Source: UBA1351 sp964627665
Lineage (GTDB): Bacteria; Bacillota; Clostridia; Lachnospirales; Vallitaleaceae
NCBI GenBank assembly: GCA_964627665.1
Contig: CAZVKG010000010.1
Location: forward strand, 11,737 to 75,736
Reading direction: 5' to 3'
DNA length: 64,000 nt
The translations under genes were made by a program, and so were the position numbers. Numbering within the stretch: the first letter of the stretch is position 1; every line of letters starts with the position of its first letter. Shown in pieces: positions 52,026 through 61,428 of this stretch. The notes beneath the pieces are model-generated. The model was not told where the DNA came from and ran no database searches. It saw nothing but the letters and a program-made list of their open reading frames with translations.

Positions 52026-54302
52026 CTATTTTGATTTATTCTTTTTTCGATATTTTCCAGGAGTTGTTCCTTCCATCCGGCTAAAGAAACGTATGAAATT
52101 TTGTGCATTGGTATAGTTTAATTCTTTCGCGATATCGGTTATTGTCATGCTTGTCGTCAACAATAACTTTTTGGCCGCTTCTAGTTTATATTGGGCAACA
52201 TACTCCGTAAATGTTGAATTCTTTTCAACTTTCATAACTTTCCATATATAGGTTGTGTGATAATTTAATCGATCTGCACACTCATTTAACGTGATATCCC
52301 CACCGGTTTCTTCAATTAACTCCATGATTTCTTGAATTATTTCTGACGACTTACTTGTTCTAAACTGATTTAATCTCTCAATAATCGGAACAACCAAGCC
52401 ATACTTATAAAAACTTCTTAAACGCTCCAGGTCATAGATCTGATTCACGCTTTGATAGACGCTTGCTCGTCCTCCGGTAAAAATCTCATCCGGAGAAATT
52501 CCGGCTTCAATCGTTACCATCAATATCTCATCCATAAAATGATGTATATAGAATTGCTGCTCCATCTTGGCCACTTGATGATCAATGAGATGTTGAACAA
52601 ATTGGTCGACTACTTCAAAAGCTTTCTCTTGATCACCACTATCGACAGCCGTTTTAATCTCACGCTCCATTAATCGGTCATAGACACGGCTTTCATAATT
52701 TCGCTCTATATCCGTATAGAACATGACGCCTTCAAAATCAGACGACGTATTCTTTTCATGTAAGACCTCATTATTCTTAAGCGCTTCAATTCCTTCACTA
52801 TGAGCGTTTCTAAACTGCTTTAAGTCGGAATATACGGAACTGACTCCCACTTTTATGGCAAACTGATATTCCATTTGCACAAAAATATCAATCCCTTTAT
52901 ACACTTCAATCGCCTTTTTTTCTAAGTCTTTAGAATCATTATCTGTGACAACAACGGTGATAACCCGGGAATTGCTTGCCGGTGGCATGGCTAATCGGAT
53001 TCGAATCTCTTCCGGTATGTTTTCCATGACTTGTAGACGTAATGCATCTTGCTTCATCTCATCATAATCTTCATTCATAAGATTTTTAAGACCGATTGTC
53101 ATGACTAAATAATAGTCTTGCATCCCAATACCTAATTGTTTCACATACATATCGATTTGTTCAGAGTAAAGCGTTCCGTTGATTAATCGCGTCATAAAGA
53201 ATTCACATAGTTGGGACCGTTGATTTTCAATGGTTTGCTCTAAGGCTGTATTACTGTCCACTAAACGGTCAACACTTCCTGAAATCCGTGTAAAGTCATC
53301 GGTGTAATTTTGCTGAAGTATTCCGGTTGCTTCTGTGACGTAATCACTCAAATCATGTACCGGGCGATAGATAGCTCGCGTAAATAGGCTTGCTAAGATA
53401 CTAATTAAAGCAAACCCTAGTACAACTGCTATCGTCATTAAAACAATATTTGCGGCACCTTCATTAACGCGTTGTGTTCCCCATGCCACGTAATAGGTCC
53501 AGTCAACAACATCGGATTTTAGGCTTCCGATTTGATATGTATTTTTAGCATTCAGTGTGATTTGTGATTGTTGGTCACTCGACGCATCTCTTTGCAAAAG
53601 GACTTCAGACAAGTCTGAATGTGTACTGTAGACCAGCTTTCCGTCACCATCAATAATCATAATCTCGACATTTGCTTGGTCATCAAGAACCACTGAATTA
53701 ATACGGTTTAAGTCAACATTTACCGTTAACATAGAATTTTTTTCATTGCGTGTAACCGGTAAATTTACATAATAAAGAACACCTTCTAAATCGATTTCTT
53801 CACGTCGAAGATTCTGATGTGTTACTTGGTCCATATGATTAACCCAACCTTGATCATCACCTTTAAAGGCCTTCACCTCATCCGGATTAAGACTCAAAGA
53901 AAAAGGATACAATCCGCGATTACTAAGAACCCAACCTGTATCCCAATTAATAAATGTATATCCGGTAATATATTCAGATAAATAATAGGTGCTTTTTAAT
54001 GTGTCTTGTGCTTTTGTTAATCGACTATAGTCCGAATACCAAATATCTTCATTCATCAACCATTCAATTTCTTCCGTTTGCACCGCTGCCAAATAATACT
54101 TTCGTATACTATTCATGGTTGAATCCATACGTATCTTTAGCTGCTTGGCTGAAGAATCTATGGTTAGATTCACTTCTTTGTTGATTCCTATGCGATATGT
54201 ATTATATGAATATATACCCAAAATTATAATAGGTATAACCGCACTAATCATCAAAAACAAAAATACTTTTGACCGATAACTAAGGTGTCTAGTTCGCTCC
54301 AT
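52026..54302 (-). CDS. Membrane-bound AraC-family regulator with extracellular sensor (YtdP-like)
   Basis: 758 residues. Membrane segments lie at about 13-33 and 290-312 and enclose an extracellular Cache-like sensor domain. A HAMP-like/helical linker and a middle cytoplasmic domain follow (KVGVSSVYSDLKQFRNAHSE). The C-terminal AraC double helix-turn-helix is at about 660-755 (LNECADRLNYHTTYIWKVMK; ITDIAKELNYTNAQNFIRFF; RMEGTTPGKYRK). It is a one-protein sensor and activator. It lies directly before the pectin importer operon, which it presumably activates through the repeats at 51899-51927. Confidence 0.93.
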   Translation of the reverse strand: MERTRHLSYRSKVFLFLMISAVIPIIILGIYSYNTYRIGINKEVNLTIDSSAKQLKIRMDSTMNSIRKYYLAAVQTEEIEWLMNEDIWYSDYSRLTKAQDTLKSTYYLSEYITGYTFINWDTGWVLSNRGLYPFSLSLNPDEVKAFKGDDQGWVNHMDQVTHQNLRREEIDLEGVLYYVNLPVTRNEKNSMLTVNVDLNRINSVVLDDQANVEIMIIDGDGKLVYSTHSDLSEVLLQRDASSDQQSQITLNAKNTYQIGSLKSDVVDWTYYVAWGTQRVNEGAANIVLMTIAVVLGFALISILASLFTRAIYRPVHDLSDYVTEATGILQQNYTDDFTRISGSVDRLVDSNTALEQTIENQRSQLCEFFMTRLINGTLYSEQIDMYVKQLGIGMQDYYLVMTIGLKNLMNEDYDEMKQDALRLQVMENIPEEIRIRLAMPPASNSRVITVVVTDNDSKDLEKKAIEVYKGIDIFVQMEYQFAIKVGVSSVYSDLKQFRNAHSEGIEALKNNEVLHEKNTSSDFEGVMFYTDIERNYESRVYDRLMEREIKTAVDSGDQEKAFEVVDQFVQHLIDHQVAKMEQQFYIHHFMDEILMVTIEAGISPDEIFTGGRASVYQSVNQIYDLERLRSFYKYGLVVPIIERLNQFRTSKSSEIIQEIMELIEETGGDITLNECADRLNYHTTYIWKVMKVEKNSTFTEYVAQYKLEAAKKLLLTTSMTITDIAKELNYTNAQNFIRFFSRMEGTTPGKYRKKNKSK

Positions 54303-54371
54303 GATATACTCCTAAAATAGTTTTCTTATTTCTAAAATACTTATATGAATAGTATCATGTTTTTATTGTTT

Positions 54372-54650
54372 TCACAACTTATTTATATGTAGGTCTAGGT
54401 GTTTCAACTGTTCAATGAACAAATGGCTTTTTTCATTTCGAATAAACTCGCCTTCAAGAACTGCTGTTAATGTTTTTAATATAAGATGACTCCGTTTATC
54501 TGTATGATTCGAAATATTTATTCCTTCGATTTCTTGAATCGGAATAACAATCTGTCGTTCATCATTGCGCATAAATATGGTCATATCCTCTATTTCTACA
54601 TAAAATTTTTGCATTTCAAATAGCCCTGATTGTATTTGAATTTCCATCAT
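54372..54650 (-). CDS. Small unknown protein, 92 aa, PH-like pattern
   Basis: Soluble, no signal peptide or cysteine motif. Alternating hydrophobic strands (FYVEIEDMTIFMRNDERQIV; EGINISNHTDKRSHLILK) followed by a C-terminal helix (NEKSHLFIEQLKHLDLHI) suggest a small pleckstrin-homology-like fold, an inference only. A good ribosome site (AAGGAGG) precedes ATG-ATG. It lies between the tandem-HTH regulator and the AraC gene on the same strand. No family recognised. Confidence 0.6.
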   Translation of the reverse strand: MMEIQIQSGLFEMQKFYVEIEDMTIFMRNDERQIVIPIQEIEGINISNHTDKRSHLILKTLTAVLEGEFIRNEKSHLFIEQLKHLDLHINKL

Positions 54651-54760
54651 AGCAACTCCTCCTTACACCATCACATAATTAGCGTATCAGATATGTTACT
54701 AAAATGCATTGGATGACAATCGGTTGGCATTGACGTTTTTGTCAATTATTGCTTGAGCTG

Positions 54761-56644
54761 CTAGGTTAAGCTTTTTGTTAATGTGTCCAAAACGTCTTCC
54801 CTGTCATATCCATGAGGCATAACTTTTTCTGAAAGGTCTTTAATATATCCCGCAAAGGCTTGACAAAGCATTGGATGTTCAAATTGAAAAACTGTCAATG
54901 GATCATCTGTTTTTATGACAAATGCACGATTTTTCTGTTTAAGAAGAATTTCAACATTTTCAAAAGGCGCCTCAGGCAAAACATAAAACCGATATGACGT
55001 ATGCTCACGAACCAACTTACGAACATATCGAATATGTTCTTCATATTCTTCACTTGTGTACTCAACGCTCCCTCCGATAAGTGTTTCAGGAAAAGGGCTT
55101 CTTACTTTTGACGAAAAGATATGCTCATCTGAATATAAAGGCATCAATTCCACAACTTCCCCTTCTTCTATTTCTCTGTGAAAAATTCGAACTTGATCTT
55201 CATATATTTCACTTAGAACATTTCGAATATGTTCATCACATTGTGTTCGTGCCAGCATCTTTTCAAAAACTTCCTGTGGCATGGTGGATAGGGGTAATGT
55301 TGCCCTTAGATAAACAACCTTCTCTTGATGTTTTGACAGCGCTTCGATAAACTCTTTATAGGTTAGCATATTATCCATTTTATATATTCGTAGTAAAGGG
55401 TTACTTTCGTCAAGTAGCGCTTTAAACTGTTGCATATGATATTCAATGCGTTTTTGATTATTGCAGTAAAGATATTCTGCACTGTCTTGGGTTCCTACAA
55501 CCATATTTGCATCAACACTGCAGTGTCCGGGAATAATAAATTTTGTTTGATAAAAACGTTCTGATTTTTTTTCGCAATAATAAGATTGTATTTGTCCGCT
55601 CATATATAAAGGCAACCATTTTTGAATGGCTTCAAACATCTCCGGCATTGACCGTTCAATATTGTGGACAATCCGAATATGATGTCCTTTTTGTAATATG
55701 ATACCCATTAGAAGTGCCCATAACTTGGAAAATTCAGGATCTTGACGCATCCACTCCATCGGTTGATTTGAATATAAGTATAGTGTTATCGGATTCGAAA
55801 TCGTTATCGCTGTGAGAAGGAATTCCTTAACCGCATTTCTCAGACCTTCTAGCCCATAGTAAGCTTGGCTATGGTTTTCTTTGGAGTGCGCCATCTTGAG
55901 TGTGTGTTCTATTAAATCTTTAGGTAGTGATACATTGTATTGAAATGTATTTAAGTGATTTAGTAGTTCATCTGTAAAGGCTTTATCTTTTTCTTCTTGT
56001 TCTACGATGAGATATTGTTTCAATGCCTTTGTTAGTGTCTCGGACGTATCTACTTGTTCTTTTGTAAAATATTTTCCTAATGAAGCTATTCGCGCATCGT
56101 GGGAAAGGGATATGGCCCGTTCTGCTAGCCAATCACAACATTGTATAGGAAACCAGCTCTCTTTTGAGGGAATACGCATTCCGGTTCGAAATCGACTAAC
56201 CAAAGAGGCATCCACATGTAGCGCACGAGCCAATCGGATATTGGAAACATCTAAGGCTCCCATAAGTGCGTCAAGTCGATCTGAAAACGCATATAAATTC
56301 TGGTCTTTTTCTACATTTTCTTGCATTTTATTTGATTTTGGTAATGCTACTTTCATGTTTTTGTACAAAAGCATTGTGACATCTTCGGGATTTTGACTCG
56401 GTTCAAATCCACAAATCAAACAGAGTTCGTCAAGACGATTGTTTTCTTCCGCCATGTTTACAATCCCCGTAGCCAGTTTTTTTAATTGTTTTCCATCTGT
56501 TGCCGGTTTTCTTGCACCACTTCGATACCGACTAATTAATGATGCATCCGGTCCTCCGTGTTTGGCAATGCCTATATTCGTCAGTTCAAGTTCCTTAAAA
56601 ATAAGATCTATTTTTTCGATAAAACCCCATTGAAGCTCTTCCAT
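54761..56644 (-). CDS. Tandem helix-turn-helix regulator of unknown family
   Basis: 627-residue soluble protein. Two similar HTH modules occur at about 11-45 (LTNIGIAKHGGPDASLISRY) and 121-158 (VSNIRLARALHVDASLVSRF), each continuing R-S/T-G-x-R-x-P. They share the unusual DASL-I/V-SR recognition-like segment and look internally duplicated. The C-terminal 400 residues form an unrecognised alpha/beta region (ITLYLYSNQPMEWMRQDPEF; IPGHCSVDANMVVGTQDSAE) that may sense a signal. I take ATG at 56644, with AGGAGGTG before it, over a GTG at 56653. Divergent from the zinc-ribbon/LemA operon. TGTCAT operators lie in the shared region. Confidence 0.75.
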   Translation of the reverse strand: MEELQWGFIEKIDLIFKELELTNIGIAKHGGPDASLISRYRSGARKPATDGKQLKKLATGIVNMAEENNRLDELCLICGFEPSQNPEDVTMLLYKNMKVALPKSNKMQENVEKDQNLYAFSDRLDALMGALDVSNIRLARALHVDASLVSRFRTGMRIPSKESWFPIQCCDWLAERAISLSHDARIASLGKYFTKEQVDTSETLTKALKQYLIVEQEEKDKAFTDELLNHLNTFQYNVSLPKDLIEHTLKMAHSKENHSQAYYGLEGLRNAVKEFLLTAITISNPITLYLYSNQPMEWMRQDPEFSKLWALLMGIILQKGHHIRIVHNIERSMPEMFEAIQKWLPLYMSGQIQSYYCEKKSERFYQTKFIIPGHCSVDANMVVGTQDSAEYLYCNNQKRIEYHMQQFKALLDESNPLLRIYKMDNMLTYKEFIEALSKHQEKVVYLRATLPLSTMPQEVFEKMLARTQCDEHIRNVLSEIYEDQVRIFHREIEEGEVVELMPLYSDEHIFSSKVRSPFPETLIGGSVEYTSEEYEEHIRYVRKLVREHTSYRFYVLPEAPFENVEILLKQKNRAFVIKTDDPLTVFQFEHPMLCQAFAGYIKDLSEKVMPHGYDREDVLDTLTKSLT

Positions 56645-56681
56645 AGCTAGCACCTCCTAAATTTATAATAGCATAATTAAA

Positions 56682-56756
56682 ATGACAAATAAACATGAAT
56701 TTGTCATTGCATATGAATTGTCATGCCTAGGATTTGTCATGACTTCGTATTATAAT
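56682..56756 (+). promoter_or_regulatory. Operator array and promoter of zinc-ribbon/LemA operon
   Basis: ATGACA (56682) is followed by TGTCAT at 56702, 56719 and 56735, the last three as direct repeats of TTGTCAT 16-17 bp apart. TATAAT is at 56751-56756. The inverted copy, first two direct copies and the -10 have the same spacing (20, 17, 32 bp) as in the minus-strand promoter at 63778-63852. The third copy falls between -35 and -10. The divergent tandem-HTH gene also starts here, so autoregulation is likely. Confidence 0.7.
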
Positions 56757-56783
56757 GTAACTATAATGAAAGGAGGCTCTTCT

Positions 56784-57512
56784 ATGGCAAAGAAAAAATT
56801 CGGTTATGGTAGTTTTTACTGTTGGAATTGTGGTGATGCCATTGAAAAAGGAACAAGCACCTGTCCAAATTGTCATGCACTTTATGAAGGTGACAAACGC
56901 TACGGAAATATTCCTTTAAACCAAGCAGGTGGGATTGGATGGTCAAATCAAACGAATCACCCACGTTTTAAAGAATACGCATCAAAAAACAAAAAATACA
57001 GTATTGTGTTTCTAATCATCATCAGTATTATTATACCCTTTATTATTCTTATTGGAGACGATGTATCTTTTGACGCTGAAATGATTGTTGTTATTCCTAG
57101 TGTTCTCCTTATTGTTTGGCTTTTTGGCATAATTTTTATGCATTTTCAGTATGGGCGAAGTAAACCCGAATGGGACGGTATCGTCGAGAATAAATTCAGT
57201 GAAAACAAGAAGCGTTATGATAAGAGCAACAACCGAACAGTTTATTATACAGCTTATACCCTTGTCTATAAACGACAAGATGGCAAACAAATCAAGCACA
57301 CAAGCCAAAGCTCAAATGAATATGACACTTTTCAAATTGGCGAACACGTTCATTATCATGGCGGAAAGTACTGTAAAGGTCTTGAAAAATACGATAAATC
57401 TCATGATCGTGTATTAAATTGTATTGCTTGCGGTTATAGTAATGATGCCCGAAATAATTACTGCGAACGTTGTGGGTGTCCCATTTTGAAAGGTCAACCT
57501 GTGACGAAGTAA
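56784..57512 (+). CDS. Membrane protein with zinc ribbons at both ends
   Basis: 242 residues from the ATG at 56784 (AAGGAGG before it; an upstream in-frame extension to 56682 runs through the promoter and is rejected). The N-terminal zinc ribbon is CWNCGDAIEKGTSTCPNC (residues 12-29). Two membrane segments are at about 72-92 and 98-118. A beta-rich DUF3592-like loop follows (VYYTAYTLVYKRQDGKQIKH). A second C-terminal ribbon is CIACGYSNDARNNYCERCGC. First gene of a four-gene operon with LemA and DUF2207. Function unknown; probably envelope associated. Confidence 0.8.
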   Translation: MAKKKFGYGSFYCWNCGDAIEKGTSTCPNCHALYEGDKRYGNIPLNQAGGIGWSNQTNHPRFKEYASKNKKYSIVFLIIISIIIPFIILIGDDVSFDAEMIVVIPSVLLIVWLFGIIFMHFQYGRSKPEWDGIVENKFSENKKRYDKSNNRTVYYTAYTLVYKRQDGKQIKHTSQSSNEYDTFQIGEHVHYHGGKYCKGLEKYDKSHDRVLNCIACGYSNDARNNYCERCGCPILKGQPVTK

Positions 57513-57537
57513 AATAAAAACTAAGGAGGTTCCAATT

Positions 57538-58029
57538 ATGTTTTGTCCTCAATGTGGTAATGAAATTTCTGCCCAAGCGTCTTTTTGCAACAATTGCGGT
57601 CGTCCTATGAGTCAAAAGCCTGCTGATTCCAATGTTACAACGATGGCAACCGACCGACCGGTTCCACCCGTCATGCGACCAACTCCAACTCCTGTGGCTC
57701 CTGTTCAGCCAAATGCTTCACAACCTTTCGCAACGCCTGTTGTCCCACATCCAAATTCAAATCCCATTCCGCCTCATCCCAACGCAAGTATATCGAATGG
57801 TTCCATCGGAAATCAGGGTATGACTTACGGACAGTTTGTTGTTGCTTTTATTTTATTTTCAATACCCATCGTAAATATTATTCTAATAATAAAATGGGGC
57901 TTTCTATCTGCTCCGACGTCAACCCATAAAAACTTTGCACGAGCCATTTTAACCTTTGCACTCATTAGCTTCATCATTATGCTATTGTTTAGTTTATTCG
58001 GTGGTGGACTCTTTCTAAACATTTTCTAG
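57538..58029 (+). CDS. Zinc-ribbon membrane protein with Pro-rich linker
   Basis: 163 residues. N-terminal zinc ribbon MFCPQCGNEISAQASFCNNC (CxxC-x12-CxxC). A Pro/Asn/Val-rich linker runs at about 30-90. Two membrane segments are near 102-124 (FVVAFILFSIPIVNIILIIK) and 139-160. Good ribosome site AAGGAGG. It lies 25 bp after the first gene and 11 bp before lemA, clearly in the same operon. Resembles the many short zinc-ribbon membrane proteins of Firmicutes with no assigned function. Confidence 0.82.
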   Translation: MFCPQCGNEISAQASFCNNCGRPMSQKPADSNVTTMATDRPVPPVMRPTPTPVAPVQPNASQPFATPVVPHPNSNPIPPHPNASISNGSIGNQGMTYGQFVVAFILFSIPIVNIILIIKWGFLSAPTSTHKNFARAILTFALISFIIMLLFSLFGGGLFLNIF

Positions 58030-58040
58030 GAGGCGATTCT

Positions 58041-58601
58041 ATGATTTTTGCATTAATTTTTGCTGCTTTTTTTCTAATTATTATTCTTTTTTTGATTACA
58101 ATTGCGGTTATATACAACGGCTTAGTCAAGTTACGTAATCAATCTGACGAAGCTTTTTCAACTATGGATATCTATCTCAAGAAGCGTTATGATATGATTC
58201 CTAATCTAGTAGAAATTGTTAAACAGTATGCAACACATGAACGTGAGACACTTGAGAAAGTCATTCAAGCACGTAATATGGCAATGACGTCACAAACCTT
58301 TGAACAGCGCACACAAAACGAAAATATGTTGTCTGGCGCCTTAAAATCTCTGTTTGCTGTGTCAGAAAATTATCCTAATCTAAAAGCAGATACAAGTTTT
58401 TTAAATCTTCAAAATCAATTGGTTGCATTAGAAAACGATATTTCTCAATCCAGAAAATATTATAATGGCGTTGTCAAAGTCATGAACAACAAAGTTGAAA
58501 TGTTTCCGACCAACCTTTTTGCTGGGATTCTTGGATTTAAGCGCTATCCATATTTTATGGCTGATGATTATGAACGTCAAAATGTTCAAGTCCGTTTTTA
58601 G
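58041..58601 (+). CDS. lemA: LemA family protein
   Basis: 186 residues. One N-terminal membrane segment (LIFAAFFLIIILFLITIAVI) is followed by the LemA coiled-coil helical domain. Signature pieces are AVIYNGLVKLRNQSDEAFST, YLKKRYDMIPNLVEIVKQYA, ENYPNLKADTSFLNLQNQLV and the C-terminal YYNGVVKVMNNKVEMFPTNL. The length is typical. It lies 30 bp before a DUF2207 gene, a pairing seen in many bacteria. LemA proteins are thought to assist membrane complexes or stress responses; the mechanism is unsettled. Confidence 0.96.
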   Translation: MIFALIFAAFFLIIILFLITIAVIYNGLVKLRNQSDEAFSTMDIYLKKRYDMIPNLVEIVKQYATHERETLEKVIQARNMAMTSQTFEQRTQNENMLSGALKSLFAVSENYPNLKADTSFLNLQNQLVALENDISQSRKYYNGVVKVMNNKVEMFPTNLFAGILGFKRYPYFMADDYERQNVQVRF

Positions 58602-58631
58602 ACATATCGATATTAGGCAAGGAGGGATTAC

Positions 58632-60527
58632 ATGAATAAGCTAGGTCTAAAAAGAATCATTCCACTGTGGATTATATTAACCTTCTATCTGTCACTATCT
58701 GCATCTGCTGCTGAGTATGCCTATGAAATTAATTACATGTCTGTCGAACTTGATGTACACAGTGATAATAGCTATACCATTCGCGAGGTCATGTCCGTAA
58801 ATTTCCATGAAGAACGTCACGGACTCATTCGTCAAATTCCGCGAAAAACCAATAAGGGTGCTCCGGTTGCTATTCGTAATATTCAAGTTGACGGAGCTAT
58901 GCATTCTGTTGAATCCGATGGCGATTGGCTAAATATCCGCATGGGCGATCCTAATCAAACCATTATCGGACCTCAACAATATATTATTAGCTATGAGTAT
59001 AATATTGGGGATGATCGTTCATTTAGCAAAGATGAGTTATACTTCAACTTGATTGGTTCGGACTTTTCCGTTCCTATTCAGGCTGTTGATTTTAAAATTA
59101 CCATGCCCTTTCCTTTTGACGAAGAGGCTATTAATTTTACCCATGGCACTTATGGGAGTACCGATAACACCGGCGTAGCTTTCAATGTAACTGGTCAAAT
59201 CATTCAAGGTTCTACCTTAATGGAACTTGAGCCCAACGAAGCATTAACTATCGCACTTCCCTTGCCACAAGGATATTATGTTGATGCTCCTTCGCCAAGT
59301 CTTTGGCCTTACTTAATTATTGTTTTTCCACTGATTTTCTTCCCCCTCGGCTTATTTCTTTGGTTAAAAAAAGGGCGAAAAACCCAAGCGATTCCAACCG
59401 TTGAATTTTATCCCCCAGCCGATACAACTAGTGCTGATGTTGGTTATCTTATTGACGGGCGACTCTCTGCGTCTGATGTCACATCACTACTGGTCTATTG
59501 GGCAGATCATGGTTACTTAACCATTCGCGAAGAACTTAGAAAAAAAGCCTTTCGACACGTCAAAGTTTTTTGGTTCACCAAACTACGCGACCCTGGGAAT
59601 GATATGAGGGAATATGAACGTAACCTTTTTACTGCTTTATTTTCTCATGGTGATGGCACCCAAGTGAGCACCGACCAACTAAAAGATCAATTCTATCTTT
59701 CTGTACTGAGTGCTAAACAAGAGATTATCGATAGTTATGAAGAAAATAGTGAAACTCAGATTTTTTCATCTAAAAATGTGAAAACCTCTCGCCTACTCTT
59801 GCTTCTTGCCTTTCTTAGTCTGTTTCCATTTAGCCTACTTACATTATCACGAAACATGTATGATGCAGGTGGCGAACTATTCATCACAGGACTACTTATG
59901 GCTGCTTTATTTGTCTTTTTTAGCGCATCTTTCCTTGCTGCCATAGTTGACTGGAAGCATCGCGCAGGTACACGCCGACTCAAACAAACCTTGTTTATGG
60001 CTTTGTTTTTCTTTGTTTTTACCGGCATTATTCTCTACCTTGCCTTTGATAATGGCTTGCTCTTTGCATGTATCTTTTCACTTATAGCCTCCTTGCTACT
60101 GGTGATTTTTTCTCTAAAATGCCATCGTCGTACAGATCTTGGAAAATGGTATGAAGAACGACTTATTGGATTTAAGGATTTTATTAAAGCAACCGAACTC
60201 GATCGCATTAAGCTATTAATACAGGAAAACCCAAATTATTTTTATAATATCTTGCCCTATGCCATGGCCCTAAATGTTACAAAAGAATGGGCCAAAGGAT
60301 TTGAGCATATCGCTATTGAACCACCAAATTGGTATTATGGTGCTACAGCGATTGGAGCCTTCAGCGCATATACCTTTGCCAATGAACTCCAAGATAACAT
60401 GAATGAAATTGCATCCACACTTTCTTCATCACCCTCGAACAGTCAATATGGTTCCGGTGGTTCAGATAGCAGTTCCGGCGGTAGCGCAGGTGGCGGCTCC
60501 GGCGGAGGCGGTGCATCCGATTGGTAA
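58632..60527 (+). CDS. DUF2207 membrane protein
   Basis: 631 residues. Signal peptide or first membrane segment at 1-27 (IIPLWIILTFYLSLSASAAE). An extracellular DUF2207 beta domain runs at 28-210 (VELDVHSDNSYTIREVMSVN). Further parts are a membrane segment at about 228-246, a cytoplasmic winged-helix-like part (RLSASDVTSLLVYWADHGYL), and paired segments at about 380-425 and 450-485. A C-terminal cytosolic stretch ends in a Gly/Ser-rich tail GGSAGGGSGGGGASDW. This layout is standard for DUF2207 proteins partnered with LemA. Last gene of the operon; it converges on the next gene with only 2 bp between stop codons. Confidence 0.93.
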   Translation: MNKLGLKRIIPLWIILTFYLSLSASAAEYAYEINYMSVELDVHSDNSYTIREVMSVNFHEERHGLIRQIPRKTNKGAPVAIRNIQVDGAMHSVESDGDWLNIRMGDPNQTIIGPQQYIISYEYNIGDDRSFSKDELYFNLIGSDFSVPIQAVDFKITMPFPFDEEAINFTHGTYGSTDNTGVAFNVTGQIIQGSTLMELEPNEALTIALPLPQGYYVDAPSPSLWPYLIIVFPLIFFPLGLFLWLKKGRKTQAIPTVEFYPPADTTSADVGYLIDGRLSASDVTSLLVYWADHGYLTIREELRKKAFRHVKVFWFTKLRDPGNDMREYERNLFTALFSHGDGTQVSTDQLKDQFYLSVLSAKQEIIDSYEENSETQIFSSKNVKTSRLLLLLAFLSLFPFSLLTLSRNMYDAGGELFITGLLMAALFVFFSASFLAAIVDWKHRAGTRRLKQTLFMALFFFVFTGIILYLAFDNGLLFACIFSLIASLLLVIFSLKCHRRTDLGKWYEERLIGFKDFIKATELDRIKLLIQENPNYFYNILPYAMALNVTKEWAKGFEHIAIEPPNWYYGATAIGAFSAYTFANELQDNMNEIASTLSSSPSNSQYGSGGSDSSSGGSAGGGSGGGGASDW

Positions 60528-60529
60528 GA

Positions 60530-61414
60530 TTACTCAGTTGCCGGATAAAGTACAAAGTTCCCCTCTTCAATTGCATGAACTTGCCCTTGTTCCATTTCAA
60601 AAATCATTTTTCCTTGTATAGACTGACCACTACCGTTTTCTACAACATAGCCATCGATGTAGAATCGCATCCTTGCTATATCACCATCAAATTCCTCGAC
60701 TTCAACATGGTCAACAAGAAAATGTCCATCGGTAATTCCTTTGATGACAAGAGGGCTCGTTGGATATAAATCTCGATCATAATCATAACTTGAAAACATC
60801 ATCCCCATCTCTACGTCAATCTCAAGGTTCCAATTGCCATCCGCTTCAAATTCCATCTCCATGGCTGAAGGTTCTGAAAGTATCCGTGCAATCATTTGCT
60901 CAAAGTCCGGTGGTAATTCTTCCGCCGGCAAACTATCAAAACCATCCATACGAGTAAAGTTAAAATCGCCATTCCAATAACCTGCAATAGACTCTAAACT
61001 TGCATCCGTTTTTACATTTTGTGCTTGCCCACTACTTGCTTGTATGTCTGACACTATTTCATTGTCATCAAAGACATTCTCTGTTATTGCATTATTGACA
61101 AGCTCCTCTGTTTCTGAACCTATCTTACGAATAACTACTGCAATAACCATAATAAGTACTGTCACAAACACAAGTGTAATAATTCCACCCCATAAAAGAC
61201 CGCGACTTCCGGTTTTCTTCTGCACTTGACCTGTATTAACTTGGTCTGAGAACTGACGAAATGCGTTCGCTTGCGGCGGTGCTTGGGGCGCCATCATTTT
61301 CTCTGTTGGTGTCGGCTGTGGTGGGACCGCCTTTATGGAAACTTTTTGACCGCACCCTTCACAAAAAAGATCTCCATCATTAAGTGGTTTCCCACACTGT
61401 TCACAATATTTCAT
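60530..61414 (-). CDS. Zinc-ribbon membrane protein with exported beta domain
   Basis: 294 residues. N-terminal zinc ribbon CEQCGKPLNDGDLFCEGCGQ (residues 4-23), Pro/Gln-rich linker, one membrane segment at about 72-95 (LLWGGIITLVFVTVLIMVIA), then a 200-residue outside domain. That domain is rich in acidic and aromatic residues and looks like a beta-barrel (GYWNGDFNFTRMDGFDSL; NWNLEIDVEMGMMFSSYDYD). It lies 14 bp after the larger zinc-ribbon gene, which shares the same ribbon-membrane-beta layout. Function unknown. Confidence 0.8.
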   Translation of the reverse strand: MKYCEQCGKPLNDGDLFCEGCGQKVSIKAVPPQPTPTEKMMAPQAPPQANAFRQFSDQVNTGQVQKKTGSRGLLWGGIITLVFVTVLIMVIAVVIRKIGSETEELVNNAITENVFDDNEIVSDIQASSGQAQNVKTDASLESIAGYWNGDFNFTRMDGFDSLPAEELPPDFEQMIARILSEPSAMEMEFEADGNWNLEIDVEMGMMFSSYDYDRDLYPTSPLVIKGITDGHFLVDHVEVEEFDGDIARMRFYIDGYVVENGSGQSIQGKMIFEMEQGQVHAIEEGNFVLYPATE

Positions 61415-61428
61415 ATCTTACAACTCCT

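Noticed and set aside
54713..54718. Third regulon promoter with TGTCAT before the 92-aa gene
   Set aside because: Only one clear copy; the second direct copy, the inverted copy and a well-placed TATAAT are missing.
56682..56740. CRISPR-like or tandem repeat array of TTGTCAT
   Set aside because: Units are only 7 bp with uneven spacing and one inverted copy, which fits operator sites, not a CRISPR.
56682..56783. N-terminal extension of the first zinc-ribbon gene
   Set aside because: The extension runs through the operator array and promoter; a strong ribosome site precedes the ATG at 56784.
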